This document shows positions 9,735-18,950 of a stretch of DNA of 64,000 nucleotides, piece by piece; position 1 is the first letter of the stretch; every line of letters starts with the position of its first letter. The position numbers were made by a program, and so were the translations under genes. This DNA is from Maribacter arcticus (lineage in GTDB: Bacteria > Bacteroidota > Bacteroidia > Flavobacteriales > Flavobacteriaceae). Below the pieces are notes generated by a model. That model was not told the DNA's origin. It saw only the letters and a program-made list of their open reading frames with translations, and did no database searches. The stretch is from contig NZ_FUYL01000010.1 in NCBI RefSeq assembly GCF_900167935.1, forward strand, positions 1-64,000. Reading direction: 5' to 3'.

Positions 9735-9998
9735 ATGACATCACCTGTTGAAGCACATATTAAAAAATATATTTAAGTAACAGAATTAGAAGTAAAGCTA
9801 TTCCATAGCCTTTTAACCGAATTAAAGGTTGAAGCAAGAAAATATCTTATAAAGACCGGCACTCAATTAAAGCAATGTTATTTTGTGAACAAAGGTTGTT
9901 TAAAGACTTATTTTTTAGATAAAAAAGGGGATAAACATGTAATACAGTTCGCTATAGAAAATTGGTGGGTAAGCGATTTCGAGGCCTTCTACTACTAA
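9735..9998 (+). pseudogene. Remnant of a Crp/Fnr-family regulator gene
   Basis: One frame from the ATG at 9735 encodes a recognisable N-terminal cNMP-binding segment: SLLTELKVEARKYLIKTG, then YFVNKGCLKTYFLDKKG, then QFAIENWWVSDFEAFY. These are hallmark blocks of flavobacterial Crp/Fnr regulators. A TAA stop interrupts it at codon 14 (9774-9776), another follows at 9996-9998, and the C-terminal half with the helix-turn-helix is missing. It is a decayed gene, truncated next to the HbpS fragment. Confidence 0.8.
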
Positions 9999-10022
9999 TT
10001 AGAAAATATACTAACCTAGGCT

Positions 10023-10187
10023 GGACCTTTATTTAATATTGAACATTCTAATAGCCCCCTAATTACGTTTCCTGGTGGCGTACCTATTAAAGATGCTAGC
10101 GGTACTATTATAGGAACAACTGGAATTAGTGGTAGTAGTGTTGAAAATGACCACATTATTGCTGTTGCCTGTGCAGAAGCATTATAA
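10023..10187 (+). pseudogene. C-terminal fragment of a GlcG/HbpS heme-binding family gene
   Basis: A 54-codon open frame without a start encodes [34 protein letters not shown] and ends VACAEAL. This is the conserved C-terminus of the GlcG/HbpS (DUF336) heme/cobalamin-binding family. The N-terminal ~90 residues are absent. It directly follows the broken Crp/Fnr remnant, so one deletion may have joined and destroyed both genes. I see nothing else in 9546-10344 except the probable upstream region of the OYE gene. Confidence 0.75.
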
Positions 10188-10344
10188 AATTTTTTCTCAA
10201 CTTTGAAATAGAGGTATCATGCAATTCACTTTGTATTATACCCTTTTTGCATTTATAACAATGTTTTAACGAGATGAGTTAATAATTGAGCATTAATTGT
10301 TTGAACTTTGTAATGAAAATTAAAACAATTTATTTCTACCATAT

Positions 10345-11472
10345 ATGAGCAAGCAAGCATTGTTAACTCCGTTTCATAAAAATATACAATTAAAAAACCG
10401 TGTCGTTATGGCTCCTATGACTCGAAGTAGAGCGGCAAACGCAGAGAATAAACCGGTTGAAGAATTGCACGTGGTATACTACAGACGACGAGCTTCGGCT
10501 GGATTGATTATTACTGAAGGTTCACAAGTGTCTAAAGATGCAGTAGGTTATGTAAATACTGCAGGTATTTATTCGAAGGCTCAAGTTGAAGGTTGGAAAA
10601 AAGTTACTGAAGCCGTACATAATGACGGCGGTAAAATTTTCATCCAATTATGGCATGTAGGGCGTATGTCTCACCCTGATTTTCATAATGGTGAATTGCC
10701 GCTAGCTCCTTCAGCTATTAATCCGAATGCGCAATCTTATACTCCAGAGGGCTTTAAAGATACAGTGACTCCTAAAGCAATGACCAAAGAAGATATCAAG
10801 CAAACTATAGCGGATTTTGTTACTGCAGCAAAGAATGCTGTAGAGGCAGGGTTTGACGGAGTCGAGATACATTCATCTAACGGTTATTTATTTCATCAAT
10901 TTTTTAATGGTACTTCAAATACAAGAACTGATGAATATGGTGGGAGTATAGAAAATAAAACTCGCTTCTTTTTTGAAGTACTAGATGCTATGAAAGAAGT
11001 TATTCCTCAAGAAAAAATAGGAGCACGGTTTAACCCTTCATTACATGGTCTTTTTGGTATTACTATGGATGAGGAAACGATACCTACATTTGAGTACATC
11101 ATTAAAAAGTTAAATGACTACAACTTAGCTTACGTGCATTTATCTGAACCCTTTACAGATGTATCTGAAATTTCTTTTGCTGTAAAACATATAGCAAAAC
11201 ATTTTAGACCTTTATATAACGGTACATTGATGATAAATGGTGGATTTGACCAAGAATCGGGTAATAAAGTAATTGAAGCTGGTGATGCAGATTTAGTAGC
11301 TTTAGGTAAACCGTTTATATCTAATCCTGATTTAGTAGAGCGATTTGAACATAATTATGAACTGGCTGAGTGGGATAATGATACTTTTTATACTCCTGGT
11401 CAAAAAGGATATATAGATTACGCGACGTACAAAGAGAAAGTACAACTTGCTCAAAAGATAGAAATTAATTAA
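10345..11472 (+). CDS. Old Yellow Enzyme-family alkene reductase
   Basis: A 375-residue FMN-dependent ene-reductase (NADH:flavin oxidoreductase/NemA-like). The TIM-barrel start TPFHKNIQLKNRVVMAPMTRSRA, the QLWHVGRMSHPDF block, the substrate-binding pair His176/Asn179 (EIHSSNGYL) and the FMN-phosphate region TDEYGGSIENKTRF are all present. It reduces electrophilic C=C bonds and nitro compounds in the cytoplasm. It heads a run of redox-stress genes (OYE, OsmC, SDR), which supports a role in electrophile or peroxide detoxification. The gap to osmC is 48 bp, so the two may form one transcript ending at the terminator at 11962. Confidence 0.93.
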   Translation: MSKQALLTPFHKNIQLKNRVVMAPMTRSRAANAENKPVEELHVVYYRRRASAGLIITEGSQVSKDAVGYVNTAGIYSKAQVEGWKKVTEAVHNDGGKIFIQLWHVGRMSHPDFHNGELPLAPSAINPNAQSYTPEGFKDTVTPKAMTKEDIKQTIADFVTAAKNAVEAGFDGVEIHSSNGYLFHQFFNGTSNTRTDEYGGSIENKTRFFFEVLDAMKEVIPQEKIGARFNPSLHGLFGITMDEETIPTFEYIIKKLNDYNLAYVHLSEPFTDVSEISFAVKHIAKHFRPLYNGTLMINGGFDQESGNKVIEAGDADLVALGKPFISNPDLVERFEHNYELAEWDNDTFYTPGQKGYIDYATYKEKVQLAQKIEIN

Positions 11473-11520
11473 ACATCTAGTAAGCAGGTTATTAATTATT
11501 AATCTTAAATAAGAATACAT

Positions 11521-11937
11521 ATGAATTTTACAAGAAGCGCGAAAGCACAATGGAAGGGTAGTGGAAAAGACGGTAAAGGAACAATGACAACCGAAAGTAC
11601 CGTTTTACAAGATGCTCAATATTCTTTTAATACAAGATTTGAAGATGGAAAAGGTACAAACCCAGAGGAGTTAATCGGTGCAGCGCATGCCGGTTGTTTT
11701 TCAATGCAACTAAGTTTCTTACTTGGTGAAGCAGGTTTTACGCCAACAACTTTAGATGTAGATGCAAAGGTTGATTTTAAGGATGGAGAAATTGTAAAAG
11801 TGACTTTACATTTAAAAGGAGATGTTCCAAATATTAATTCTGATGAATTCAATAAAATTGCTCTAAAAGCAAAAGAAGTTTGTCCAGTGTCGAAATTACT
11901 GAATGCTGAAATCGTATTGAATGCTAGTCTTTCATAA
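11521..11937 (+). CDS. OsmC-family peroxiredoxin
   Basis: A 138-residue OsmC/Ohr-fold protein with the two redox cysteines, Cys59 in GAAHAGCFSMQLS and Cys121 in EVCPVSKLL. Arg at position 39 (NTRFEDG) fits the catalytic Arg of the family. OsmC proteins reduce organic and inorganic peroxides with cytosolic thiol donors. Length and motifs agree better with OsmC than Ohr. It lies directly downstream of the OYE gene and is followed by a strong intrinsic terminator. Confidence 0.92.
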   Translation: MNFTRSAKAQWKGSGKDGKGTMTTESTVLQDAQYSFNTRFEDGKGTNPEELIGAAHAGCFSMQLSFLLGEAGFTPTTLDVDAKVDFKDGEIVKVTLHLKGDVPNINSDEFNKIALKAKEVCPVSKLLNAEIVLNASLS

Positions 11938-11961
11938 ATTTAGATGAAGTGTTTGCATTTT

Positions 11962-11991
11962 AGAAAAGCTGCCTGATTAGGCAGCTTTTCT
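11962..11991 (+). terminator. Intrinsic terminator after osmC
   Basis: A perfect 12-bp stem (AGAAAAGCTGCC paired with GGCAGCTTTTCT) with a 6-nt loop is followed by TATTTTAT. It closes the OYE-osmC transcript. Confidence 0.85.
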
Positions 11992-12141
11992 ATTTTATAA
12001 TAGTTTTTAAGACGATTACAAATAGTAATTTAATAGGCAATACATGTGAATGGAATAATAGTGTTTTCACGATACTAATTATAGTATATGAACTAAGTTT
12101 TAACTCACTTTATTAAGAACTTGCGATAAAACATTAAGACT

Positions 12142-12774
12142 ATGGAAAATGTATTAGTAGCTGGTGCGAATGGTACCACAGGTAAAAAAATAGTAAATTT
12201 ATTAAAAGCCTCTCAGTACTTTAACCCAGTAGCAATGGTTCGTAAAGAAGAGCAACAAGAACAGTTTAAAAAAGAGGGTATAACTACAGTTTTAGGTGAC
12301 CTTGAAAAAGATTTGTTTCATACTTTAGAGCATATAGATAAGGTGATTTTTGCAGCTGGTTCTGGTGGCAAAAAAGTAATAGCTGTAGATCAAGAAGGTG
12401 CAAAAAATTTAATGAATGCTTCTAAAAAAGCAAACATCAAGAAATTTGTCATGCTAAGTTCAATGGGCGCTGACAACCCCAAAGCTTCAGAAGATTTACA
12501 GGAATATTTAGAGGCGAAACTTAATGCAGATGAGTATTTAAAATCATCAGGTTTGACATATTCTATTGTAAGGCCTGGGTCTTTAACAAACGATGCAGGA
12601 ACTGGTAAAATTAAACTTCAGTCAAAAATGAATCAACAAGGTTCTATAACTCGAGATGATGTTGCTCAGACCTTGGTGCGTTCACTTCATGATGATGCAG
12701 TAATAAATCAAACTATTGAAATTATACAAGGTGAAACACTTATTGGTGAAGCCTTAGATGAAGTGGCTGTATAA
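12142..12774 (+). CDS. NAD(P)H-binding atypical SDR
   Basis: A 210-residue atypical short-chain dehydrogenase (NmrA/YwnB-like). The N-terminal nucleotide-binding loop is GANGTTGKK. LSSMGADNP and the YSIVRPGSLTND block are typical of SDR_a5 proteins. No classical YxxxK pair is obvious, so it may act as a redox sensor or reductase with a non-classical mechanism. It is separated from osmC by a terminator, so it should have its own promoter. The neighbourhood suggests a role in redox stress. Confidence 0.85.
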   Translation: MENVLVAGANGTTGKKIVNLLKASQYFNPVAMVRKEEQQEQFKKEGITTVLGDLEKDLFHTLEHIDKVIFAAGSGGKKVIAVDQEGAKNLMNASKKANIKKFVMLSSMGADNPKASEDLQEYLEAKLNADEYLKSSGLTYSIVRPGSLTNDAGTGKIKLQSKMNQQGSITRDDVAQTLVRSLHDDAVINQTIEIIQGETLIGEALDEVAV

Positions 12775-12902
12775 GCTTAAAATTAATGGTTACTACCTAA
12801 ATGATTCAATTTAAGCTTAATCAAATACTTTACTAATAACAATTCAAGGTTTTAAAACTACCCGTTCTTGTGTATCTTCGTTAAAAATTAAACATCTTAA
12901 AT

Positions 12903-14090
12903 ATGAAAATTTCATTTTATAAAATAGCTATGGTTTTTACTATTGCTATTACCATAATATCATGTAAAGAAACTCAAAAAAAAGGAGCTGAAAACATGGC
13001 AGAAAATGTTCCAATGGACAGTACAGATTTAGCTTTATTGGAACTCGATCTTCCTGAAGGATTTAAAATTGAAGTCTATGCTAGGGGAATAGATGGTGCG
13101 CGCTCAATGGCTTTGGGTGATAATGGGACTTTATTTGTAGGTACCCGAACAGAAAACACGGTTTACGCCATTCAAGATACTGATGGTGATTTTAAGGCTG
13201 ACAATGTTATCGTTCTTGATACCATGGAAGTACCAAATGGTATTGCTATGAGAAACGGTGATTTATATGTTGCTCAAGTCGGTAGTTTATGGAAATATCC
13301 GAACATTGAAAATCAGGTGGGTAAAACTCTAAATAAAGAATTGATATATGATGACTATCCTACGGAATTTCACCATGGATGGAAGTATATCGCCTTCGGA
13401 CCTGATGATAAATTGTACATACCTGTAGGGGCACCATGCAATATTTGTAACCGTACCAATGAAGATGAACGTTTTTCGACCATTACTAGAATGGATCCAG
13501 ATGGTAGTAACCGTGAAATTTATGCAAAAGGTGTTCGAAATTCTGTTGGTTTTACTTGGCATCCTGATACTAAAGAGATGTGGTTTACAGATAATGGTCG
13601 TGACATGCTTGGGGATGACATTCCACCTTGTGAATTAAATCATGTAACCGAAATAGGTCAACATTTTGGATATCCTTTTTGTCATGGTGGTATTGTGAAA
13701 GACCCAGAGTTTGGTGAAGAGCATCCGTGTTCAGATTTTGTTTCTCCAGCGTTACAATTGGGAGCCCACGTAGCACCTTTGGCTATTAAATTTTACACGG
13801 CTGAAATGTTTCCACCAAACTATCAAGGCAAAGCATTTATTGCAGAGCATGGTTCTTGGAACAGAAGTAAGAAGGTTGGCTATAGAATTATGATGGCAGA
13901 TATAAAGGATGGGGAAGTTATCGATTACGAACCTTTTATTGATGGTTGGTTAAACGAATCAACCCAAGAAGCATCTGGTAGACCTGTTGATATCTTATGG
14001 ATGAAAGATGGCTCAATGCTAATTTCTGATGATTATGGTGACGCTATTTATCGTGTTTCCTATAATGGCACTGCACTTTCAAGTAACTAA
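12903..14090 (+). CDS. PQQ-dependent sugar dehydrogenase-like lipoprotein
   Basis: A 395-residue lipoprotein with a hydrophobic N-terminus ending TIISC (Cys21 as lipidation site). The six-bladed beta-propeller of the soluble aldose sugar/L-sorbosone dehydrogenase family follows. Typical blocks include FHHGWKYIAFGPDDKLY, TRMDPDGS, GVRNSVGFTWHPDT, LGAHVAPLAIKFY and AFIAEHGSWNRSKKVGY. It probably oxidises sugars or aldehydes in the periplasm using PQQ. No pqq biosynthesis genes lie in the window, so the cofactor source is unknown. A possible -7 box TATCTTCG lies at 12873-12880, and a strong terminator follows the gene. Confidence 0.85.
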   Translation: MKISFYKIAMVFTIAITIISCKETQKKGAENMAENVPMDSTDLALLELDLPEGFKIEVYARGIDGARSMALGDNGTLFVGTRTENTVYAIQDTDGDFKADNVIVLDTMEVPNGIAMRNGDLYVAQVGSLWKYPNIENQVGKTLNKELIYDDYPTEFHHGWKYIAFGPDDKLYIPVGAPCNICNRTNEDERFSTITRMDPDGSNREIYAKGVRNSVGFTWHPDTKEMWFTDNGRDMLGDDIPPCELNHVTEIGQHFGYPFCHGGIVKDPEFGEEHPCSDFVSPALQLGAHVAPLAIKFYTAEMFPPNYQGKAFIAEHGSWNRSKKVGYRIMMADIKDGEVIDYEPFIDGWLNESTQEASGRPVDILWMKDGSMLISDDYGDAIYRVSYNGTALSSN

Positions 14091-14108
14091 TAAAAAATAA
14101 AGCATCTT

Positions 14109-14138
14109 AAAAAAGCAGCTCCTTTGGGCTGCTTTTTT
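14109..14138 (+). terminator. Intrinsic terminator after the sugar dehydrogenase gene
   Basis: AAAAAAGCAGC pairs with GCTGCTTTTTT across an 8-nt loop region. The T tract is part of the second arm. Confidence 0.85.
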
Positions 14139-14214
14139 AGTTTTCAAATACCTAATTTTAGTTTCCAAACCTTATATTTATGCTTCGTAAATTTTAATTA
14201 AATCGATAAGAATC

Positions 14215-15114
14215 ATGTTTAATACAACAACACGAAGAACATTTTTAAAACAGACCGGTGTGCTTTCGGTTAGTTCAATTTTACCCTTGTCGGTATTACC
14301 ACTAGATCCTCGATTTAAAATGGGTTTACAGTTATTCACTATACGTGATGCAATGGCTAAAGACCCTATAGAGAGCATTAAATATGCTAGAAGCTTAGGA
14401 TATGAAGATGGAGAAATTTATGGTTATGATGGTGATAATGATACGTACTACGGAATTAAATCAAAGGAATTTAATAAGAACTTAATTGATTTAGGCTTTA
14501 CCATTTCAAGCGGGCACTATGATTTTTCAAGTCGATTTAATGAACCTATGGAAAATCTTGATCGCTATGTTGATCAATGTATCGAAGGTTCTCATAACAT
14601 CGATAGCAAATATATTACATGGCCATGGCTAGCGCCAGAATTTCGTGATATTGAAAATTTCAAAATATTAACTGATAAATTGAATAAAATAGGGGAGCAG
14701 GTGACCAATTCCGGACTAGAATTTGCGTATCATAATCATGATTTTGAATTTACTGACCACAATGGTGAAAAGGGCTATGATATTATTCTAGCAGGTACTG
14801 ACCCTAGCTTGGTGAAATTACAGATGGATATGTACTGGGTTGAGCATTCATCTAGTAAAAGTCCGAGTGAGTTAATTACAGAAAACCCTGGGCGTTTTGT
14901 AATGTGGCATATTAAAGACATGGACAAGGTTACCCGAGATTATTCTGAAATGGGTAATGGTTCTATAGATTATAAGACTTTATTATCAACTATTGATAAA
15001 GAAGACTTGCAATACTATTATATTGAGCAGGGAGGAAATTTTGCCGAGAGTTCAATGAAGAGTATTACGGATAGTGCTGAATATTTTAAAAAGAATCTTC
15101 AAAGGTATTTATAA
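14215..15114 (+). CDS. Tat-exported sugar phosphate isomerase/epimerase-like protein
   Basis: A 299-residue xylose-isomerase-like TIM-barrel protein. The N-terminus carries a twin-arginine signal (TTRRTFLKQTG, Arg7-Arg8), so it is expected to fold in the cytoplasm and be exported. Conserved metal-site blocks are LEFAYHNHDFEF, LQMDMYWVEH and MWHIKDMDK. Such exported isomerase-like proteins are frequent in Bacteroidota; their substrates are largely unknown. The aminotransferase gene starts 3 bp after its stop, so the two are probably translated from one mRNA. Confidence 0.88.
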   Translation: MFNTTTRRTFLKQTGVLSVSSILPLSVLPLDPRFKMGLQLFTIRDAMAKDPIESIKYARSLGYEDGEIYGYDGDNDTYYGIKSKEFNKNLIDLGFTISSGHYDFSSRFNEPMENLDRYVDQCIEGSHNIDSKYITWPWLAPEFRDIENFKILTDKLNKIGEQVTNSGLEFAYHNHDFEFTDHNGEKGYDIILAGTDPSLVKLQMDMYWVEHSSSKSPSELITENPGRFVMWHIKDMDKVTRDYSEMGNGSIDYKTLLSTIDKEDLQYYYIEQGGNFAESSMKSITDSAEYFKKNLQRYL

Positions 15115-15117
15115 GGT

Positions 15118-15966
15118 ATGAAGTACCCAGACAAGGTTTATTTAAATGGTAACATAGTACCTCCTGAAGATGCTAAAATCTCAGTTTTTGACCGTGGTTT
15201 TATTTTTGGTGATGGTATCTATGAAGTTATGGTACAAATTGACGGGAAATTCTTCTATGAAAAAGCTCACTTAAATCGCTTGCAAGAAGGGTTAAATAAG
15301 ATAAATATCGCTTTTGATACAAGTAACCTACTAATTGAAATAGAAAAACTATTAAGTGTTTCCGAATTAACTGGTAAGGATTGTCTTCTATATATTCAAA
15401 TAACACGAGGTGTCGCTCCAAGACAACATTCGTATCCATCAGATATAGTACCTACAATAATGATGTATGCAGTGCCTAAAGTTTTACCCCAAATTAATTC
15501 TGTCAATGCAAAAGTAATTACCCGGGAAGATTTTAGATGGTCTCGTTGCGATATTAAAATGACGTCACTTTTAGGTAATGTTATGCTGAATGAAGAGGCC
15601 ATGCAACATCAATGCTTTGAAACTATTTTACATCGAGATGGATTTTTTACCGAAGCTTCTCATTGTAATGTCTTCTTTGTAAAAGACGGAGTTGTTTTAA
15701 CACATCCTGCCAACGAGCTAATTTTAGATGGCATAACTAGACAAGTTGTTTTTGAACTTTGTAAATCTCTCGATATAGAAATTCGAGAAACACCGGTCTC
15801 CATTAATGATATTTCTGAGATAGATGAAGCATTCTTAACCGGCACTAGTACCCAAATAGCATCTATTCAACAAATAGATGATCACATTCTTTATAAGGAG
15901 AATAAAATAGGACCCGTAACTCAAAAATTACAGGAGGCTTTTTTGAAAATTAAAACTATTAATTAA
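15118..15966 (+). CDS. dat: D-amino-acid aminotransferase (class IV)
   Basis: A 282-residue fold-type IV PLP aminotransferase. The start KVYLNGNIVPPEDAKISVFDRGFIFGDGIYEV is characteristic. The PLP lysine is Lys147 (CDIKMTSLLGNVML), and the phosphate-binding LTGTSTQIASI block is near the C-terminus. The sequence around the lysine and the overall length fit D-alanine/D-amino-acid transaminase better than branched-chain aminotransferase or ADC lyase. It would link D-Ala/D-Glu pools for the cell wall or degrade D-amino acids. It follows the Tat isomerase by 3 bp. Its last 4 bp overlap the end of the convergent gene. Confidence 0.85.
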   Translation: MKYPDKVYLNGNIVPPEDAKISVFDRGFIFGDGIYEVMVQIDGKFFYEKAHLNRLQEGLNKINIAFDTSNLLIEIEKLLSVSELTGKDCLLYIQITRGVAPRQHSYPSDIVPTIMMYAVPKVLPQINSVNAKVITREDFRWSRCDIKMTSLLGNVMLNEEAMQHQCFETILHRDGFFTEASHCNVFFVKDGVVLTHPANELILDGITRQVVFELCKSLDIEIRETPVSINDISEIDEAFLTGTSTQIASIQQIDDHILYKENKIGPVTQKLQEAFLKIKTIN

Positions 15967-16820
15967 TCAACCTTAAAATAAGTAAAAAACTCATCTGTAT
16001 CTTTTATGGTCATAAGATTCAATATGTAGCAAACTTCAGATAAATCTGAAAAATCTAATCCACCTTCGGCTACACTTTCATTTAAATATCTACCATCTTT
16101 TCCGTTATACTGATTTCCTAATCGCATAGCAATATTCCATACTAGTGTTAAATGATTATCGTTCAATTTGCTCTCCCAATTCACAATTCCGTCAGATTTT
16201 AAGCCAGGTGTACCATTACCAACGGCATTGCCATCAGCTATTTTGTGATAATCAGTAATTGATTGAGTATATTTAAGTTTGGTTGGTTCAGTAACCGATT
16301 CATTCCAATCGCTATGCTGAACCACATGAATTTTTTCTTTTACATTTAAAGACGGATTCGCTTCTACTAATTTCTTTACCCAATCTGCAGTAAAATCAGA
16401 TTGACCTGCTTCAGCAACCCATACAGAACCACCGCTTTTAATTGTTTTTTTAACCTTTTCAACAACCAGTTTTATCGATTTATCTCGTTTATAATGGGCA
16501 TCTGCCCAATTTTTACCGAATGCCAATTTCATTAATTCATTGGGGGGTACATATAATCCTTCCTGTATACCATAGGTGCCTGCAATAGCAAAATAGTTCA
16601 AATCTTTATAATCTGGATAATGCAAAAGTGTGGCTAAACCAGCAGCTGTATGTAAATCATCAATATCGGTTTTACAGTCTAACTGAACCAATAATAAATC
16701 TTTCGATATATTAAACGCGGGTTTTTGAGCATATATAGATACACCTAAAAACAATATACCTATAACTGTTATAGCCTTAAATTTTTGAAAAAAACTTTTT
16801 AAAATAGATATTTCGAACAT
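15963..16820 (-). CDS. Exported nucleoside-hydrolase-like protein
   Basis: A 285-residue protein with an uncleaved or long signal segment (residues 1-32, ending SIYAQ). It contains the Ca-binding DCKTDIDD motif (Asp48, Asp52, Asp54, Asp55) that resembles the start of inosine-uridine nucleoside hydrolases and DUF1593-type proteins. The downstream GGSVWVAEAGQSDFTADW region resembles the rest of that fold. The specific substrate is unknown; hydrolysis of a nucleoside or glycoside in the periplasm is an inference. It is convergent with dat. Confidence 0.65.
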   Translation of the reverse strand: MFEISILKSFFQKFKAITVIGILFLGVSIYAQKPAFNISKDLLLVQLDCKTDIDDLHTAAGLATLLHYPDYKDLNYFAIAGTYGIQEGLYVPPNELMKLAFGKNWADAHYKRDKSIKLVVEKVKKTIKSGGSVWVAEAGQSDFTADWVKKLVEANPSLNVKEKIHVVQHSDWNESVTEPTKLKYTQSITDYHKIADGNAVGNGTPGLKSDGIVNWESKLNDNHLTLVWNIAMRLGNQYNGKDGRYLNESVAEGGLDFSDLSEVCYILNLMTIKDTDEFFTYFKVD

Positions 16821-16893
16821 GCGCTTTTATTGGTAGCACTAAAATATCAAATAAAATTTATCCAACATATAAATATGATAATAGGTAGCTAAC

Positions 16894-17061
16894 TTAATTG
16901 TCCATAGCTTCTATTTGTTTCAAGATTTTATCTGCTTCCGCAGCCTTATCATCACTTTTTGAACGATTTTGAGTAGACAATTCATAAGATTCCTTTAGCA
17001 ATTTTTCGTATTGTTCTTGTAGCTTTTCCTTTTGTGATTTCTTTTTAAATAGACCGAACAT
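16894..17061 (-). CDS. Lacal_2735-family small protein
   Basis: A 55-residue ORF, MFGLFKKKS at the start and KILKQIEAMDN at the end. It is highly charged and predicted to be one or two amphipathic helices, with the YEKLLKESYELSTQNRSKSDDKAAEAD core. This matches my recollection of the small Lacal_2735 family found widely in Flavobacteriaceae. Its function is unknown. The MFGLFKKK start followed by a helix could peripherally attach to membrane or ribosomes, but that is speculation. It is transcribed separately from neighbouring larger genes. Confidence 0.8.
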   Translation of the reverse strand: MFGLFKKKSQKEKLQEQYEKLLKESYELSTQNRSKSDDKAAEADKILKQIEAMDN

Positions 17062-17211
17062 AGTTTTTATTTTGAAGTTACCATTTTATAAAATTTTTTG
17101 AATCCTTTTTAATTAATAAATAACAACTGTAGTTAGAATATGAATTTTAATAGTCTTGATTTTATAGTAAAAACTAGTACCTTACTACCATCACTTTAAA
17201 CTTCTAGTACC

Positions 17212-18522
17212 ATGAAAAAATCGCTACTACCATTACTATTGATTCTATTTACATTACAACAATTACCAATGAAAGCTGCAGTTGCTAAAGTTTCTCAAGA
17301 ATCTGGTTATACCGAAGGAAACTACACTCTAATTATAGAAGGGTACGATTGGGGTCCTGCGGTCAAAAAAGTTGTTGTGTCAATTAAAGATGTAGTTACC
17401 GAAGCAAATGCATCTGATTTTTCGGTCGCAGTTAAGCGCACTAAAAAAGGTGTAGAAATGCAACCTGCAGAATCACAAGGGGACAGAGAAGTCTTATTTG
17501 CCTATGTTTCTGATGAAGAGGGGAATAGAATAGCCGAAGGAAACCATATTAGCCTAGTGCTATTAGTACATCCAAATAACCCGTTAGATTCTCCAATCAA
17601 ATATATTTTTAAAAATGGTAGAGGTAGTAATCAGTGGATTGACTATAGAATGAATATAACACATACACCAACATCAAAGATTTGGGATACAGAAGCTGAA
17701 CGAATATATTCAGATTTAGATAGGTTTGATTTAGAAGGGACATATACCAGTGATGGAACAGCTTTATCTTATGGTTCTTTTGAACCTGAGGGGGCGTCTA
17801 CTAAAATGCCGCTAATCATTTGGTTACATGGTGGGGGTGAAGGTGGTACTGACCCTAGTATTGCTTTAATTGCAAATAAAGCAACCAATTATGCTACTCC
17901 TGAAATACAATCTTATTTCGGAGGAGCTTATGTTTTAGTACCCCAAACACCTACATTTTGGATGCAGAGCGTATCAGGAGATTATACGAGAGGGGATACA
18001 GAAGATATTTATAATAAAGCGTTGTTCAATTTAATAGAAAATTATGTTACAAAGCATCCAAAGATAGATACCGATAGAATTTATGTTGGTGGATGTTCAA
18101 ATGGCGGCTATATGAGTTTAAAATTAATACTGAATCATCCGGAGTATTTTGCGGCTGGTTATATAAGTGCTTTAGCCTACCAAAACGAATATATTACCGA
18201 TGAAGAAATAGAACGAATTAAAAATGTTCCTTTATGGTTCGTACATTCTAAAGATGATACGACCACTGTACCAGATGAAACCGTTGTACCATTATACAAT
18301 AGATTGATTTCTGCTGGCGCACCTAGCGTGCATTTTTCTTTTTATGATCATGTGGTTGATTTAACCGGTTTTTATGGTGGCAAGGATTATTATTTTCCTG
18401 GACATTGGTCTTGGATATATTCACATGCAAATAATGCCAATTTTGATTTTAACCGAGAACCTGTACAAATAAATGGTAAGGGAGTCACAATTATGGAGTG
18501 GTTAGCTGTTCAAAAAAGGTAA
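17212..18522 (+). CDS. Secreted alpha/beta-hydrolase esterase
   Basis: A 436-residue exported protein with a signal peptide (about 1-23, ending MKAA). A beta-rich N-terminal domain (about 25-150) precedes an alpha/beta-hydrolase domain. The oxyanion motif LIIWLHGGGEGG, nucleophile Ser296 (GGCSNGGY), acid Asp348 or Asp349 (HSKDDTTT) and His398 (PGHWSW) are visible. Its arrangement resembles PHB depolymerase/feruloyl esterase-like proteins and prolyl oligopeptidase-type esterases of marine Bacteroidota. It probably de-esterifies polysaccharide or polyester substrates outside the cytoplasm. No polysaccharide utilisation locus (SusC/D) is adjacent. Confidence 0.8.
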   Translation: MKKSLLPLLLILFTLQQLPMKAAVAKVSQESGYTEGNYTLIIEGYDWGPAVKKVVVSIKDVVTEANASDFSVAVKRTKKGVEMQPAESQGDREVLFAYVSDEEGNRIAEGNHISLVLLVHPNNPLDSPIKYIFKNGRGSNQWIDYRMNITHTPTSKIWDTEAERIYSDLDRFDLEGTYTSDGTALSYGSFEPEGASTKMPLIIWLHGGGEGGTDPSIALIANKATNYATPEIQSYFGGAYVLVPQTPTFWMQSVSGDYTRGDTEDIYNKALFNLIENYVTKHPKIDTDRIYVGGCSNGGYMSLKLILNHPEYFAAGYISALAYQNEYITDEEIERIKNVPLWFVHSKDDTTTVPDETVVPLYNRLISAGAPSVHFSFYDHVVDLTGFYGGKDYYFPGHWSWIYSHANNANFDFNREPVQINGKGVTIMEWLAVQKR

Positions 18523-18601
18523 AATCTTTCTTTAATAAGGTTGAAAAGGTTGAAAACTCTTAAATATTTGCCAAAAAATGTATTTAAGTGAACTTAAAAC
18601 A

Positions 18602-18630
18602 TTGTATGTCAAGTTTTGTAGTCATCTTTG
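18602..18630 (+). promoter_or_regulatory. Promoter of the cspA-like gene
   Basis: A -33 TTG (18602-18604) and a -7 box CATCTTTG (18623-18630), 18 bp apart, match the Bacteroidota promoter with one mismatch (C for T). The leader would be about 30 nt, so this cold-shock gene lacks the long leader of the one at 653. Confidence 0.6.
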
Positions 18631-18666
18631 CAAAATAAATAGTATTATAAATTAAATTACATTACA

Positions 18667-18858
18667 ATGAGTAAAGGAACAGTAAAATTTTTCAACGACA
18701 CAAAAGGTTTCGGTTTTATCACTGAAGAAGGTGTTGAAAAAGACCACTTTGTACACATTTCAGGTTTAATCGACGAAATTCGTGAAGGCGATGAAGTTGA
18801 ATTCGAACTAAAAGAAGGTAACAAAGGATTAAACGCAGTGAACGTAAAAGTTATCTAA
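18667..18858 (+). CDS. Cold-shock protein, CspA family
   Basis: A 63-residue single cold-shock domain. RNP1 (KGFGFI) and RNP2 (HFVHIS) are intact, and the start MSKGTVKFFNDTKG is typical of bacterial CspA proteins. It is an RNA chaperone that melts secondary structure at low temperature or in stationary phase. It has its own promoter and terminator, so it is monocistronic. The next genes (J/KTSC protein and a DbpA-like helicase) also concern protein or RNA folding, which may be coincidental. Confidence 0.95.
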   Translation: MSKGTVKFFNDTKGFGFITEEGVEKDHFVHISGLIDEIREGDEVEFELKEGNKGLNAVNVKVI

Positions 18859-18881
18859 ACATATATACTTTCAAGTTTAAG

Positions 18882-18911
18882 AAAAAGCCCTTCCATAGTG
18901 AAGGGCTTTTT
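18882..18911 (+). terminator. Intrinsic terminator after cspA
   Basis: A 12-bp stem AAAAAGCCCTTC / GAAGGGCTTTTT with a 6-nt loop and flanking T residues. Confidence 0.88.
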
Positions 18912-18950
18912 TATTACTCATTTTCAAGCTTCTAGGTCAAAATAAAGACG

